Part shown: positions 13,925 to 26,865 of the stretch, in pieces
Layout: every line of letters begins with the position of its first letter
Position numbering within the stretch: position 1 is the stretch's first letter
Assembly: GCF_963576545.1 (NCBI RefSeq)
Contig: NC_083639.1
Coordinates: forward strand, 21,174,118 to 21,238,117
Direction of reading: 5' to 3'
Source of the DNA: Limanda limanda
Taxonomy: Eukaryota; Chordata; Actinopteri; Pleuronectiformes; Pleuronectidae
Length of the DNA: 64,000 nucleotides
Position numbers and translations under genes: made by a program
The notes under the pieces: generated by a model
Databases searched by the model: none
Told to the model about the DNA's origin: nothing
What the model saw: the letters and a program-made list of their open reading frames with translations, nothing else

Positions 13925-14761
13925 TAGTGGTGGGGAAAAAAATCGATTCTGTTCAGTATCACGATATTTTGCACCCGCGATTATATCTGTACTGTAAAAC
14001 AAAGTATTGCAATATTTTTCTTTTTTTTTTTTACAATTATATATGTAACAGCCCCTGGCTGGCAAAGCATGACGAGGAGAGTTTCAGAGTTTAAAAGATA
14101 CCTAGTGTGTATGCAGAAAGGATGTTCTCCACTGCAGGAGATATAGTAACGGCCCAGAGGAGCACTTTAACATCTGAGCATGCTGACCAACTCCTTTTTC
14201 TGAACAAAAATGCCAATATTCCCAAATGAATTTAACATTTTGGGTCATGACCTTGCAGCCAACTGGACTGGACTCTACAGTACACATTTGTTTATTTTTC
14301 TCAATTTGATTGAAGCTCTAGGTTACTCTTATTTATATGATTATTCTCAGGTTTATGTTACTCTATTATGTCTGCTTGATGTTACTGTATTGTATTTAAA
14401 TAATTTTAAGTTATGTGCTGGGAGCTCAGCGTTCATGTGAGAGGTCTCCTATTCAGAAAATAATTACAAAGGTCCTGTGTCCTGAATGTTCAAGGACAAA
14501 GTTTTTGCACTACCCTTTCTTAGTTTTTGCACTTCAGTTAATGTGTAGAAGACAATGTTGTTCACAGAATTAAATGTGACATTTGAAGTGAGTTGAGCAG
14601 TCTTATTTCCCTCTTTTTGTAATGCCTTTGAATAATATGGGGGACATGAATCGCAATACTTGCAGTATCGCAATATATCGCAGTATCGCAATACTATTGA
14701 ATCGTGGCCCAAATATCGCAATGCTATTGAATCCTCACATATTTGCCAGTTCCCACCCCTA
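13925..14761. mobile_element. Non-autonomous hAT element, copy 2
   Basis: Same family as 77-761, but longer. The left end TAGTGGTGGGG and right end CCCACCCCTA form the inverted termini. The flanking 8-bp duplication is GTTGCTAC (13917-13924) and GTTACTAC (14762-14769), one mismatch. The remnant of the hAT C-terminal dimerisation region is present at about 14110-14210. The uninterrupted target, GTTACTAC, survives in the tandem copy at about 15308-15315, which proves both insertion and exact boundaries. Confidence 0.93.
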
Positions 14762-15435
14762 GTTACTACCATGTGAAAAGTTAGATATTGATATCTTGTT
14801 AATCTTATCACGTTTGGTACAATAGACAGATAGATGGAAAGATAGATATTTCACAATACAAATTACTAGAATAAAGTTAAACTTGAAGTAGCTGGCAGAC
14901 CCCTGTGAGTGTCTCAGTGTCGTCTATCAGGTCCCCTAATTCAACAATTGCCCAAACTTCAAAGATGACTCATCAGACCTGTTTTGTTAAGCTCACATCA
15001 TGGGATATCTCTTGAGGCAACAGCTCAAATTGACCCAGTCAGTGTCCCATGATGTGGTGAATGACGCTCAACTGACATATTAACCTGTGGGCCCCTTCAG
15101 AGCCACGCTGCCACTTCCAGGTCGTATATGATCAGAAATTATTTACAAAAGTCTGTGGTGATTTGATCAAACACAGCTTATAATGGAATTATGCACGATT
15201 TTGCACATAACAAACTATTATGATTCATGTCTTAAATTAGATATTGATATGGGCCACTTGTACAAAGGTCATTTTAATCTCAGGGCCCCAATCATTAAGA
15301 CTTTTCTGTTACTACCATGTGAGAAGTTAGATATTGATATCTTGTTACTCTTATCACGTTTGGTGCAATAGACAGATAGATGGAAAGATAGATATTTCAC
15401 AATACAAATTACTAGAATAAAGTTAAACTTGAAAT

Positions 15436-16168
15436 TAGGGCTGGGCAAGTTAACTCGTTTTAATCGAGTTAACTCATCACTTATTTAACTCAATTATTTT
15501 ATCTCGCATTAACTCAGGTTTGATTATTTATTGTTTAATTGTGAAAGTCAGGCTTTTATTTTGTGAAAGTCTGTTGCTGACTGCTGTGGAACCGGAAAAA
15601 AATAAAATAATTGGCGGATAAACAACCATGGATAAGGGTACGGAGCTTTCACATGGCCATTTTCATTTTAAAGTCCTTCCAGACGGCGGAGTCGACAGAA
15701 CCAAAGTAATTTGTAGCCACTGCCATGGCGAGTACTTCCAGTCTAAAATATCACCTAAATGCAAAACACACAGTTGATATCAGCAAATCATTCAACGAAA
15801 CAGCGAGTGGAGCGAGGCTTCGGCAGACTACGTTAGACGCAGGGAGGAGTATAGATTTTTCATAACGAAGAGGATAACATTAATGCCCTGGCAATGAGCT
15901 TTAATTTTGTATTTGCTTTGATAACATTGTTAAGTTGAGATTTACACTGAATATTTTATTTAACTGCTACTGTATTAAATGCTGATGTTAAAAGTGTTTG
16001 CACAACATATATTATGGCACTTTCGTTCATATGGCAGGACATTGAAAATAAAATTGCGCTATACACTACTTTTTAATTCATTATTGGATTTTGCGTATAC
16101 AAATGCGATTAATCAGGGAAATCATGCGATTAATCGCAATTAAAACTTTTAATCGTTGCCTAGCCCTA
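15436..16168. mobile_element. Non-autonomous hAT element with BED-finger remnant
   Basis: A second, different hAT family. The termini are TAGGGCTGGGCAA and its near-complement TTGCCTAGCCCTA, flanked by a perfect 8-bp duplication CTTGAAAT (15428-15435 and 16169-16176). From about 15630 on the plus strand a reading frame starting MDKGTELSHGHFHFKVLP carries the cysteines of a BED zinc finger (CSHC). The histidine half (LKYHLNAKH) continues in another frame, so the N-terminal transposase fragment is frameshifted. The empty target (CTTGAAGT) is preserved at 14882-14889 in the sister tandem unit. Confidence 0.93.
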
Positions 16169-16659
16169 CTTGAAATAGCTGGCGGACCCCTGTGAGTGTC
16201 TCAGTGTCCTCTATCAGGTCCCCGGACCTCGAATAGGACAGCAGAGTCTAAACAGAGTCCAAACAGAGTCCTCCCCCCCCGGTAACACCGTCTCCATGGG
16301 CTTATGTACAGGCTGGTTGTTGCTGCTGTCAGACCGCCAGGCACATGTTGCAGCGGGGCCTCGCACTCCAAAGTGCGTGGACCAGGCGCTGCACAAACAC
16401 GGCCCCGCACTGTGACGCACCCAGAAACATGTGGGGGGGGGGGGGAGAAGTCCCTGTGAGGAACGCATCGTCCCGCACAGACTCACAACACGCTGCTTGT
16501 GAAGGAGGCGCGGTCGACAGCGAGGCGCCTGAACGCAACTGCGCCTGCACAGGAATCAATCCACCAGCCTCAAGTTCGCCTGGGTCATAAAAACAGGATC
16601 TACTTCTCCTCAGCCTCCGTCTCCGCGGACGAGGATCCCGGACATTCGGCTCGACCTAC

Positions 16660-16915
16660 CTTGCTCGGCTCGGCGGAGTAACCCAGCGCCGTCGATCGCT
16701 CGCTGTATCTCGGCCTTTCCTGTTCTCCTCCGTCGTGTTGTTGTCGTGGAACGCTCACACATCCCGTCCTTGCCACGGCTCCATGTTGGCATTCCTTCTC
16801 CCAGCGTCACGTGACCGCATCGCTGCACAACTCGGAGGCACGGGTCCTGCTCCGCGCTTCTGATTGGCTGCGATCAACGGAGGCTCGCCCTAATAGTCGA
16901 GCCCCGATTGGCTGC
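16660..16915 (-). promoter_or_regulatory. klf15: Probable klf15 promoter and non-coding first exon
   Basis: The block is GC- and CpG-rich, unlike its flanks. A minus-strand splice donor (GAGCAAG|GTAGGT) has its last exonic base at 16660 and can splice to the acceptor before 13465, giving a 5' UTR exon. Upstream lie GTCACGTGAC at 16806-16815, a perfect palindromic E-box matching the TFEB/TFE3 (CLEAR) consensus, and two CCAAT boxes in minus orientation (ATTGG on plus at 16863-16867 and 16907-16911). No transcript evidence is available, and the start site is a guess at about 16.75-16.80 kb. Confidence 0.55.
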
Positions 16916-17030
16916 CGCTCGATAGAGTCTGACTGCCATGTGTTCATGGTGGATCACAGCGTGCATGGATACAATGTGGTCTATTGATGGCGTACACAAT
17001 AATGGAGGCACCTATTAATGTAAGAAGTAA

Positions 17031-17601
<571 letters not shown>

Positions 17602-17680
17602 GATCACAGCGTGCATGGATACAATGTGGTCTATTGATGGCGTACACAATAATGGAGGCACCTATTAATGTAACAAGTAA

Positions 17681-17945
17681 ATGGATTTGTATTTATACAG
17701 CGCTTTTCTAGTCTGATGATGACCACTCAAAGCGCTTTACAGTACAGTTTCACATTCGCCCATTCACACACACATTCATACACACATTCATACAGTGCAT
17801 CTACTTGCAGCACTTTGTTATTCTATGGGGGGTTATTGAGGGTTCAGCATCTTGCCCAAGGACACTTCGGCATGCAGATGGTTCAGACTGGGGATCGAAC
17901 CGCCGACCTTCAGGTTGAAGGATGACCACTCTACCCCTCAGCCAT
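17681..17945 (+). repeat. Common teleost repeat, copy 1
   Basis: It starts ATGGATTTGTATTTATACAG CGCTTTTC, passes ACTCAAAGCGCTTTACAGTA and ends in GGGGATCGAACCGCCGACCT plus CTACCCCTCAGCCATG. I recognise it as a repeat widespread in fish. The GATCGAACC segment resembles a tRNA-type B box, but no full polymerase III promoter or tRNA fold is evident, so calling it a SINE would be a guess. Confidence 0.7.
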
Positions 17946-19082
<1,137 letters not shown>

Positions 19083-21000
19083 AGTAAGTGATTCGAAATC
19101 CTCGCCATCAGAATAGCTTCAAAGATCTGAAAGCCTGGGGAGGAAGTGCACTCCTCTGCTGCTTAAGATACATTTTACATTTTTATTTAACCCACACACA
19201 TGCACAAACATGCAAAGGCACACTCATGCAATTGAGGGAAATTTGTCAGAGCACACAGAACACATCCAGGTAGGTTTTTGTTGAAACTCTGTGGAGTCGA
19301 ACCTTGGAGTCGAACCAGCATCGAACTAGAGACCTTTTTTCTGCCACTAGTCCACCGCACACATCCACAGACATGCACAGGCACACTCATGCAAGGGGAA
19401 ATTCAACCTCTGCTTTTAACCCATCTGGTGCCAGACACATATGTTAGGGGAGTAAGGTGCCTTGTTCAGGGGCACTAGACAGGGTATGGAGAATCCTCTT
19501 GGATTTTTGGACAGATCAATCCAGGTTTGTCTTTTTGTTGTTTCTCCTTGAAGTCGAACCAGAGACCTTTTCTGCCCATAGTCCAAGTTTCTGCCACTAG
19601 TCCACCGCCTCTCTGCTTGTGTTGGGTTTGATGTTTGCTGCTGAGCTCACATGCAGAGAACCACTCAGACTTACAGCATTGATTCCCATGAGGTTTACCT
19701 CCTTCCTCCTTCCCTAGATGGAAAGATAGATATTTCACAATACAAATTACTAGAATAAGGTTAAACTTGAAGTAGCTGGCAGACCCCTGTGAGTGTCTCA
19801 GTGTCGTCTATCAGGTCCCATAATTCCACAATTGCCCAAACTTCAAAGATGACTCATCAGACCTGTTTTGTTCAGCTCACATCATGAGATATCTCTTGAG
19901 GCAACAGCTCAAATTGACCCAGTCAGTGTCCCATGATGCAGTGAATGACACTCAACTGCCACAAGCAAATGATTTTAACATATCAAAATGGAAAAACAAC
20001 ACAACACACAGAGTCTCTTGTGTGTTTTTATGTTCATGAAGTAAATCAGTCACTACAAAGTGTGTCTTTTCAAGAGTCTTTGTTAATGGATCAAGTATAA
20101 CACAGTACAAATGAAAACATACTGACCCACAACATTCACATCACCCAAACATAAACAAAAAACAGTTTATAAGACACTTCGATGGGTCATATGTTTATTC
20201 ATGTACAGTATATGTGGACTAGAAATAGAACTTATCCTATGATATTTATTGTTTAAGCATTATTATTCATTATCTGTTTAAACAGCAGCCTCCTCATATG
20301 GATGTTCCCTGCGGAATTGTATACATCTTGTATAATGCAAAATAAGAGGAGAAAGTTTTGCCAAAAACAATGTACATCAACTTTATTTCAATTCTATATC
20401 GTGTTAAATTTAAACTCAGTTTTGTCCCTGGGTCAAGACTGAAGTCACTTTATGACGCAGTTGATCAAGTTTACTCAAGACAACTGCCATACATTGGGGC
20501 TTTTGGGGGTTCTGAGGGTCCGGGGCCCTCCAGGTACCTGCCCACTCTACCAGGTTGGTGGTGCAGCCTAATTGATGCTACGTCTCTTGATTCTTTTACA
20601 CTTACAGTTCAGATAAGTGAAGATGCTGTAGATGTATATCTGCTATGACTGACATCAGTTTCCCAAGAGCCTCTGTAATGAAATGGTATGGCCTCCCTGA
20701 ACAAACAATGGCTCAACTGGAGACATATTAGAGGGGATACCAAGACAATAGATGTTCAATGAAAAATAAAGAGTTTTTTTTCATTTAAACCAATCATAAT
20801 CAGATGTGACAAAAGAACAAAGTGAGTTGGATATGTCAATGAAAAATTAAAAATGTAGGTCTAACTGCAAAATAAGACACTGCTTAATTATCCAACAAGA
20901 GGATAATTAAGCAGTGTCCACTTCTTATAGGCAATTGTTCCCCCTTTTTCAATGCTTCCGCAGCTTCCACGCCTCCACGAGTGTTGAGACACTGGTACAG
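19083..21000. other. Remainder of duplicated block, no gene seen
   Basis: At 19190-19620 there is a low-copy patchwork of GTCGAACCAGCATCGAACTA-like and CTGCCACTAGTCCACCGC pieces repeated two or three times, plus CA-rich runs. About 19725-19960 repeats part of the klf15-intron tandem unit. The rest shows no coding potential beyond chance frames. A perfect inverted repeat, ACACTGCTTAATTATCC with its complement, lies at about 20877-20918. Confidence 0.6.
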
Positions 21001-21016
21001 GAAGAAAGAGAGAGAG

Positions 21017-21069
<53 letters not shown>
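21001..21069. repeat. (GA)n microsatellite
   Basis: Nearly pure GA run preceded by GAAGAAAGAGAGAGAGAATG. The duplicate lies at 63484-63540 and is shorter. Confidence 0.95.
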
Positions 21070-21070
<1 letters not shown>

Positions 21071-22084
21071 CTGCAGCTACTTCAGAATAATATCTTGTCA
21101 TTAGTGAGTCTTCCTTAAGCAGTTCTACAATATACTTTCACTTTTATTGCTTGTGTGGATGTTTTGTACTGAGATTTTTATAAACTGTCTATGGTGCAGT
21201 GTGTTCTTCCCACCTGGTTTACATACAATGAAGTTTTATGGTCAATGTTTTTTCCGTAAAATGAAACTGAATTTGCTTCATTACTGTTAATGTGAGTGTC
21301 TTAGATGTATGTAGATGTTTGACTGATTTACCTAACTGCTTTTATTTTTTAAAGCATTGCATGTTGACTGTTTCCGAAGTCTGTTAATCAATCAACACAA
21401 TCTTCAGACCCTTGCTCAAAATAAAAGTTCTACAATTCCACTCAAACAACATGAACGTTGTACTTATACTTTGAAGACATGTGGCCAAACGGGAAGTTAT
21501 TCTATGAATGTTGTTGGCATTATGGAAATCAGCAACCGTCAAGGGTCATTTTCTGTGTTTGTGTGTCAGTCCGATATGGTGTAATGATAATAATCCGATT
21601 ATCATCATGATAGGGAATCGATTTTGCCCTGCGGTATGATCCCCAAGATATAGTTTTATCTGAGGACGCAGAATAAGACTATGGATATGTTAAACTTAGT
21701 CCATGGACTGAAGGCACTCCCTTCTCAGGGCTTTGTCTTTCAATGGAAACTATGGCTCTCAGTGAAAAAGTTCACAACACAAACACCCTTTGTTTCTAGA
21801 CTCTGATATGCAGGTTAGACAAGAGCTTGTAGAGCCATCACAGTCTCTGCCCTGCTTGCCAGTGACAACAGGGAAAACACTCTGATACGGAAACTAGCGC
21901 TGGGTCAAATGATGTCAAGGTAACAGGATGAAATGAAACATGCATGGCTGAAAAGTCTCAAGCATTGCAATCCTCTTCTCCAGATGTCTTCTGGTTCTGT
22001 TTGAATGGTGCTGTTCCACTGTTTACAGGTCATTGTTAAGTTTATTCTGGGAGTGCAGGTGCTCATTAAAGAGGATGGTTTCCA
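21070..22084. other. Gene-free stretch
   Basis: No exon, RNA gene or clear repeat is visible apart from the right part of the duplicated block, which can be followed to about 21532 before the window ends in the other copy. Confidence 0.5.
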
Positions 22085-22625
22085 TTCAGATTCAAGTGTA
22101 ACTTAAGCCGTTTTTCAGTGATGTCCTTTCGGAGGAAACCCATAGAATTGGGTCTTGACTTTCTTTAGAAGTTTTCTTTCGCACATAAACAATGCAGCAG
22201 GAGATTCCCCGCAGTGGCGCGTTCACAACACAGTAATCTCCTTTGTTCAGGTGAGGGGTGTTGCAGCAGGCAGAGGCAGGACCTAACGTATTAATTCCAC
22301 TGCAAAGATCACTTGATTTTGTTTCGGGCACATCGACACCCGCGTCAGCTACGATCTGCAAAAGCTCTCTTGACATCTCATTGTGCTTTTTCACCCTGAG
22401 ACAAAGGTTTTCTTTCTGTAATTTTCTATTTTGCATCTGTCTCTTGTTAAAAGGTTACAACACACCAACTCACTTGCAGTGAGTACTGCGGAGGACCTCT
22501 TGCTTCCTTCTCACATTGGCTCCTCCGAACTTTCTGCACAATTTATACTCGGGGGGGCCCAGTGGGAGAAATTCAGCAGAAACTCCAGAGGCTCTCACTC
22601 GAACATTTGCGCTCACACATAAACC
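22085..22625. repeat. Dispersed repeat family X, copy 2
   Basis: Shares with 11150-11640 the pieces AATTGGGTC TTGACTTTC, ACAATGCAGCAGGAGATTC, CGTTCACAACA and a CTCCAGAGGCTCTCACTCG-type end. It contains an extra internal part with GGCACATCGACACCCGCGTC. The minus-strand open frame across it (22092-22436) appears to be a by-product of the repeat. Confidence 0.5.
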
Positions 22626-22966
22626 TCTTTAAATTAAACCTTTTAATTTCCTCTGAAACCAACACAGGACACTTGAAGGAGAATCTTTTATTGTCCACAC
22701 ACAGGAAATTTGACTACTGCTTAAACCTATCTGTAAAATAAACATGCACACTCACACACAAGCCCACACAAGCCCACACATAACCACACGTATACACACA
22801 CACACACCAGCAGTACACATCTGGAGGAAGCAGGGGACAGCCATGCTACAGCCCTAGGGAGCATTATTAACGGCACATCTAATGCAGAGGGAAGACAAAG
22901 TGTTTCCCTGCCACATAACTGTCTTTCTGCCACATACATGATGAATCAAGCTAAACTACACATATA

Positions 22967-23110
22967 ATGAAGGGAGGGAGGAGGCGATGAAGGGAGGGAG
23001 GATGTGATGAAGGGAGGGAGGAGGTGATGAAGGGAGGGAGGAGGTGATGAAGGGAGGGAGGAGGTGATGAAGGGAGGGAGGAGGTGATGAAGGGAGGGAG
23101 GAGGCGATGA
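22967..23110. repeat. 20-bp minisatellite, about 7 copies
   Basis: Tandem array of the purine-rich unit GATGAAGGGAGGGAGGAGGT, with C-for-T and AT-for-GG variants. One strand is almost pure purine with repeated GGG runs. Confidence 0.95.
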
Positions 23111-24076
23111 TTTACTGTTTTACTATTTAGATTGAAAAGTACAAGTGTCATTATGCAATAAGTAAGGGAAAACAGGACTAAGTCAAAACACACTCATACA
23201 CAGTCCTTGTTTATAGTGCCTGTTTATATTGAACAACATGACACAAACATCTGGGGTTTGACATTTCAAAATTGTTTGCTTTTGTCTCACTTTAGGTTTT
23301 ATCATTGAACACATACACACACACACACACATAAACACACCAAACGCCTGCACCTCGCTCCCCCCCACATTTGTGTCTTCTCTGTGGAATTTTTGTACCA
23401 GCAGTGTCTTTATAAAAGTCATGCAAAATACACAACCCACATTTAGGATCATTTTAGCCACAATACTGGTTGCAGAGACGCAGGTGAACCACATGAGAAA
23501 GACGCTGAAAATAATCTTAACGTTTAATGGGTCCAGCTCCAGTAGGCCCATTACCAGTTTCCCTCTCTAGGGTAACCTAAAGAAATGCTTAATGAACACC
23601 ATTTATCTATCTAATTCCAGAACTCTGTCTGTCTGTATGTGACTCGCATATCTCAAGCTACCTTCAACTAATCGGCTTCACACTTGGACCAGAGGAAGTG
23701 CAGTGTCCAATTTGGTCGAAATTGGATACATGGTACATTCAATATTGATTAAATACATATAAACAGGCAGCTAGCATTCGATAGCGGTGGCAGCTGGGAT
23801 TCATAAACGTAAGTTACCATGTCGATCCTGACAACAGCAGGTCTTTACCGGGGCTCATGAACTTCAGGTCACTTTAACACATTTTAGAAAGACAGCTGCA
23901 TTCAGAATAACCACAGACCAAGAAAAAAGCCCATTCCAAACACGATTATTTGTCTTTCTATGCTAGAAATATGCTGAGAATCTTCTCCATTTTGAAATCA
24001 CTTCCTGACAAGGTATTTCAAAAACATGATGTGATCAAATAAAAAAACTTCTATAAGAGTGAAGTCAGACATTCAC

Positions 24077-26865
24077 CTTGGCATGTTCATGCCTCATATG
24101 AGCCACAAAGACCTCCCTGGAACTGAAGAGGGTACTGCAGTCCCCACATCTGTATCTTAAGCTTGGAGGGCTCTTGAGACCTGCTGAGGATTTACTGTTG
24201 CTTTTCTTTTGTGGCAAACTTGAAGGTTTCTTTTCTCCCTTGTCTTGACGATTAACATTTCCTCCATCTTTTTTGTTGTTATTGCTGGTGTTAGTGCTGT
24301 TATTAGAATTTGTGGGCTTGATGCTGAGAGGAAGGTTGATGACCAAGTTTGGTGGACCCTCGATGGTCTTCAGGGTTCCATGAATGGCCTGGATGAATGA
24401 TCCACACATGCAGATTTAATCATATTTCTGAATTTATATCATTAAGACTGGTATGCAAAACATTTCTAGAGAATTTAAATAGAAATCGTTTAATTTTGCA
24501 TGATGTTTTGTTGCAGACTTAATGATGATGTTCTTCAATCCTACTTTGATATGGTCCAACATGAGCTGTTTCTGTGCGTAGTGCAAGGAGCAGTCGGGGC
24601 ATTTGAACACTGAGACTTTGGGATTGACAACATGCTGGTCGAAGTGTGCGCAGAGCAGGGACTGCTGAGTGAACACACTGTCACACATGGAGCACTTGTA
24701 GATCAACCTGAAAAATACACACAAAAGTGTACTATGAATTGACTGCACGACGTTACAATACTCAATTGGTACATACATACTGAAAGAAGTGTTAAGCGAA
24801 TCCCAGCTGTTACTTGAGTTGTGTTCTTAAGAAAACATGTTAAGCTCCGGTTAAGCCACCATGTCTAAAGGCCAATTTATGCCTCTCCGTTTTTTCTATT
24901 ACGGACAGATAAGACCACCCTATCCGTCGTGAAACGCCCTCTCCGAGTGCTTCGGACAGCTTTTCGTACACATCTGATTTTTCTAACTATCCGTCTTCAT
25001 GTTTGAGACCCGACGGACCGCTCTTGGCTGTGATTGGTCCGCGAACGACATCATTTCCGTATGACGTCATTTCCGTATTTCCGGACCTCAAACTTCCTGT
25101 TTACTTGTAGCCACAAACACAAACACAACCACAGATATGAACACAACTATGATTCTACGATTAATGTGACGTGTGTGTTAAGCCAGCGGAGTTGTCCGGC
25201 TGACGGTGGCTCGTTCGAGCACTGAGGGCATGTGTGCACGGTCACATACGGTTATAACGAGCTTTCAAAACGGCGCTAGCAGGCTAGGCTAGCGGGCTAG
25301 GCTAGCCACCATGCTAACTACGGTGGTAACAGTGCAAGAACCCGCCGTCACGACTTTAATTCCACTTCTATCATGACACTGTTTCTATAATACCGTCAGG
25401 TTAGAAGCAAACACTGGATAGTAGTTGTTAGTGCCGGGAGTCCCTGCTGACTGTGTGTGGAAGCTGGGGGGGAGCTAGCTCCGGTTAGCTTCTAGCTACA
25501 TGTAGCCTCAAGCAGATTCAAGCTGTGGAATCAGCAACACAGTTCGGAAACAAGACCGGGGAATCGCTGCGCTAAGAAACGATGACATCAGCATCTTGAC
25601 CCGCTGGGTGTCACTTTATTTAGTTCTGTTAGTTGCCATGGTTCAGTGTGTGGGACGCAAGCTAACATGTCAACGGAGACACGTGGACTTCTTCTTCCCA
25701 AATGGGGTAGGCTTCTCTGAGCTCGTCTTCCGTTGCGCCACCTATGGGTTTGGCGGGGAATTGTTTTTAGACGGATAGTCGTCGGAGAAGTAAAAATCAA
25801 AAAGACTCTTTGTCCCCCGCTGAGACCTCTCCGAGAAACGGATACGTAGAAGTATATAAGAGCCTTAACTCCAACAAATCCTGCTACTGACGAAGCAGCG
25901 ATGAAGGTTTTCCTGAGAGAAAGGAATTGGACATGGGTGTTGGGTTACAGGGAAATGTGTCAGTGTGGAAGGAAGAGCGATGATGTGACGTTGGAATAAA
26001 AGGGTTCGTCTGTTGTTATTATTATTATTAGGAAACTGAAATAAGTGTTTAGAGTCCCAGCTGTTGATGAGTGTTTTGTTTCACATAAAGACATTAAACC
26101 TTCAGCTGCAACTTATGTTTTAAAGAAACTTTTGATAATAAAATTATGTCAGATCAGGATATGAAAATATAATTTAATGTATTGAAATATACAGTTCAGC
26201 TCAGTGTAAATGGTTTAAATTCAGATGGTAATGCAGCTTTAGGCTTGAGGCACAACAAGAGCTGAAACCACACAGAGAACCTGCTCCTTAACACCTGAAT
26301 GATCAGTAGTGCTGATGAGGGATAGTGTCAGTGAAAGGTTGCCATATGGAATAAAACAAACTCAGGTTAAGCCGCCATGTCTTACACCCACAAATCCTGC
26401 AACTGATGACTCAGCGAGGACGATTGTCCTTAGAAAAATGAATTGGACATGGGTATCGGGTCAAAGAGAAGTCAAAGGAAATGTGTCGATGTGAGGTTGG
26501 AATCTTCTTGAGTAAAGAGCTTTTGAATTATCTGTGATTGAGCATTGAATTTAGCATTGAAATTCAAGTTTTTGTACTTCAGAAGGCATAACAGTTTCCG
26601 TAGCCTTTACTGAATTCTGTATTCAATGTTGCATAAAATTGAAACAGATTGCGTTGAGAACTTTTTATATATCACAAATTTTGCAAAGACCTACTTGGGC
26701 TCTCCAGCCTTCACTCCTGGATGCTGTATATGTGCATGGGAATGTGTGCCAGGCGCAGTCTTGAAGGCCATGGGGCAGAGAGCACATTTGTAGAAGGTCT
26801 CACAGTGAGCGCTCTGGATGTGGGACTTCAGCGTTGCAACATTGGCGAAGACCACATGATGGCAG
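24077..26865 (-). CDS. znf532: ZNF532-type zinc-finger gene, three internal exons (partial)
   Basis: Three exons join in frame: 26695-26865, 24545-24707 and 24077-24388, with clean GT-AG sites (CCCAA|GTAGGT to CAG|GTTGATC; ATCAAA|GTAGGA to CAG|GCCATT; end GCCAAG|GTGAAT). They encode C2H2 fingers: [24 protein letters not shown]...[26 protein letters not shown] with its last His across a splice, and CGDC...H. The link [22 protein letters not shown] is characteristic of ZNF532, with paralogues ZNF592 and ZNF687. These nuclear proteins are linked to ZMYND8-type chromatin complexes; any such role here is inferred. The frames are open, so the exons look under selection, or recently lost. The large N-terminal exon expected upstream and the later exons expected below 24 kb are absent. 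The next exon by phase and sequence sits upstream at 38677-38789. Confidence 0.78.
24781..26505. repeat. Diverged local duplication in the znf532 intron
   Basis: Sequence around 24786-24868 plus 25866-26005 resembles 26032-26110 plus 26362-26505: CCCAGCTGTT, GGTTAAGCC(A/G)CCATGTC, CAACAAATCCTGC, GAATTGGACATGGGT and AAATGTGTC occur in the same order in both. The first unit carries the Harbinger-type element and the second does not. Confidence 0.75.
24869..25865. mobile_element. Non-autonomous PIF/Harbinger-type element, ~1 kb
   Basis: Flanked by TAA at 24866-24868 and 25866-25868, the 3-bp TWA duplication of this superfamily. The ends are imperfect inverted repeats: AGGCCAATTTATGCCTCTCC at the left, and AGGCTCTTATATACTTCTAC read inward from the right. 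The interior is unusually CpG-rich, with several GACGTCATTTCCG-like stretches and a run of GGCTAGGCTAGC palindromes near 25280. No transposase frame is left. The related unoccupied site, with TTA at 26382-26384, sits in the neighbouring duplicate. Confidence 0.82.

Larger units (their letters stand above)
13684..16220. repeat. Tandem duplication, two units, each split by a different hAT element
   Basis: A unit of roughly 550 bp beginning ACATATTAACCTGT occurs at about 13686 and again at about 15076, both in klf15's probable first intron. Unit 1 is interrupted by the hAT element at 13925-14761 and unit 2 by the one at 15436-16168. Unit 2 is truncated near 16220. Part of the same unit (TTCACAATACAAATTACTAG through GTCTATCAGGTCCC) recurs at about 19725-19960 and partly at 62280-62410. 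Confidence 0.85.

Noticed and set aside
20358..20648. 96-codon plus-strand frame MPKTMYINFIS...
   Set aside because: It lies in the duplicated block, is broken by small indels in the second copy, and has no recognisable domain.
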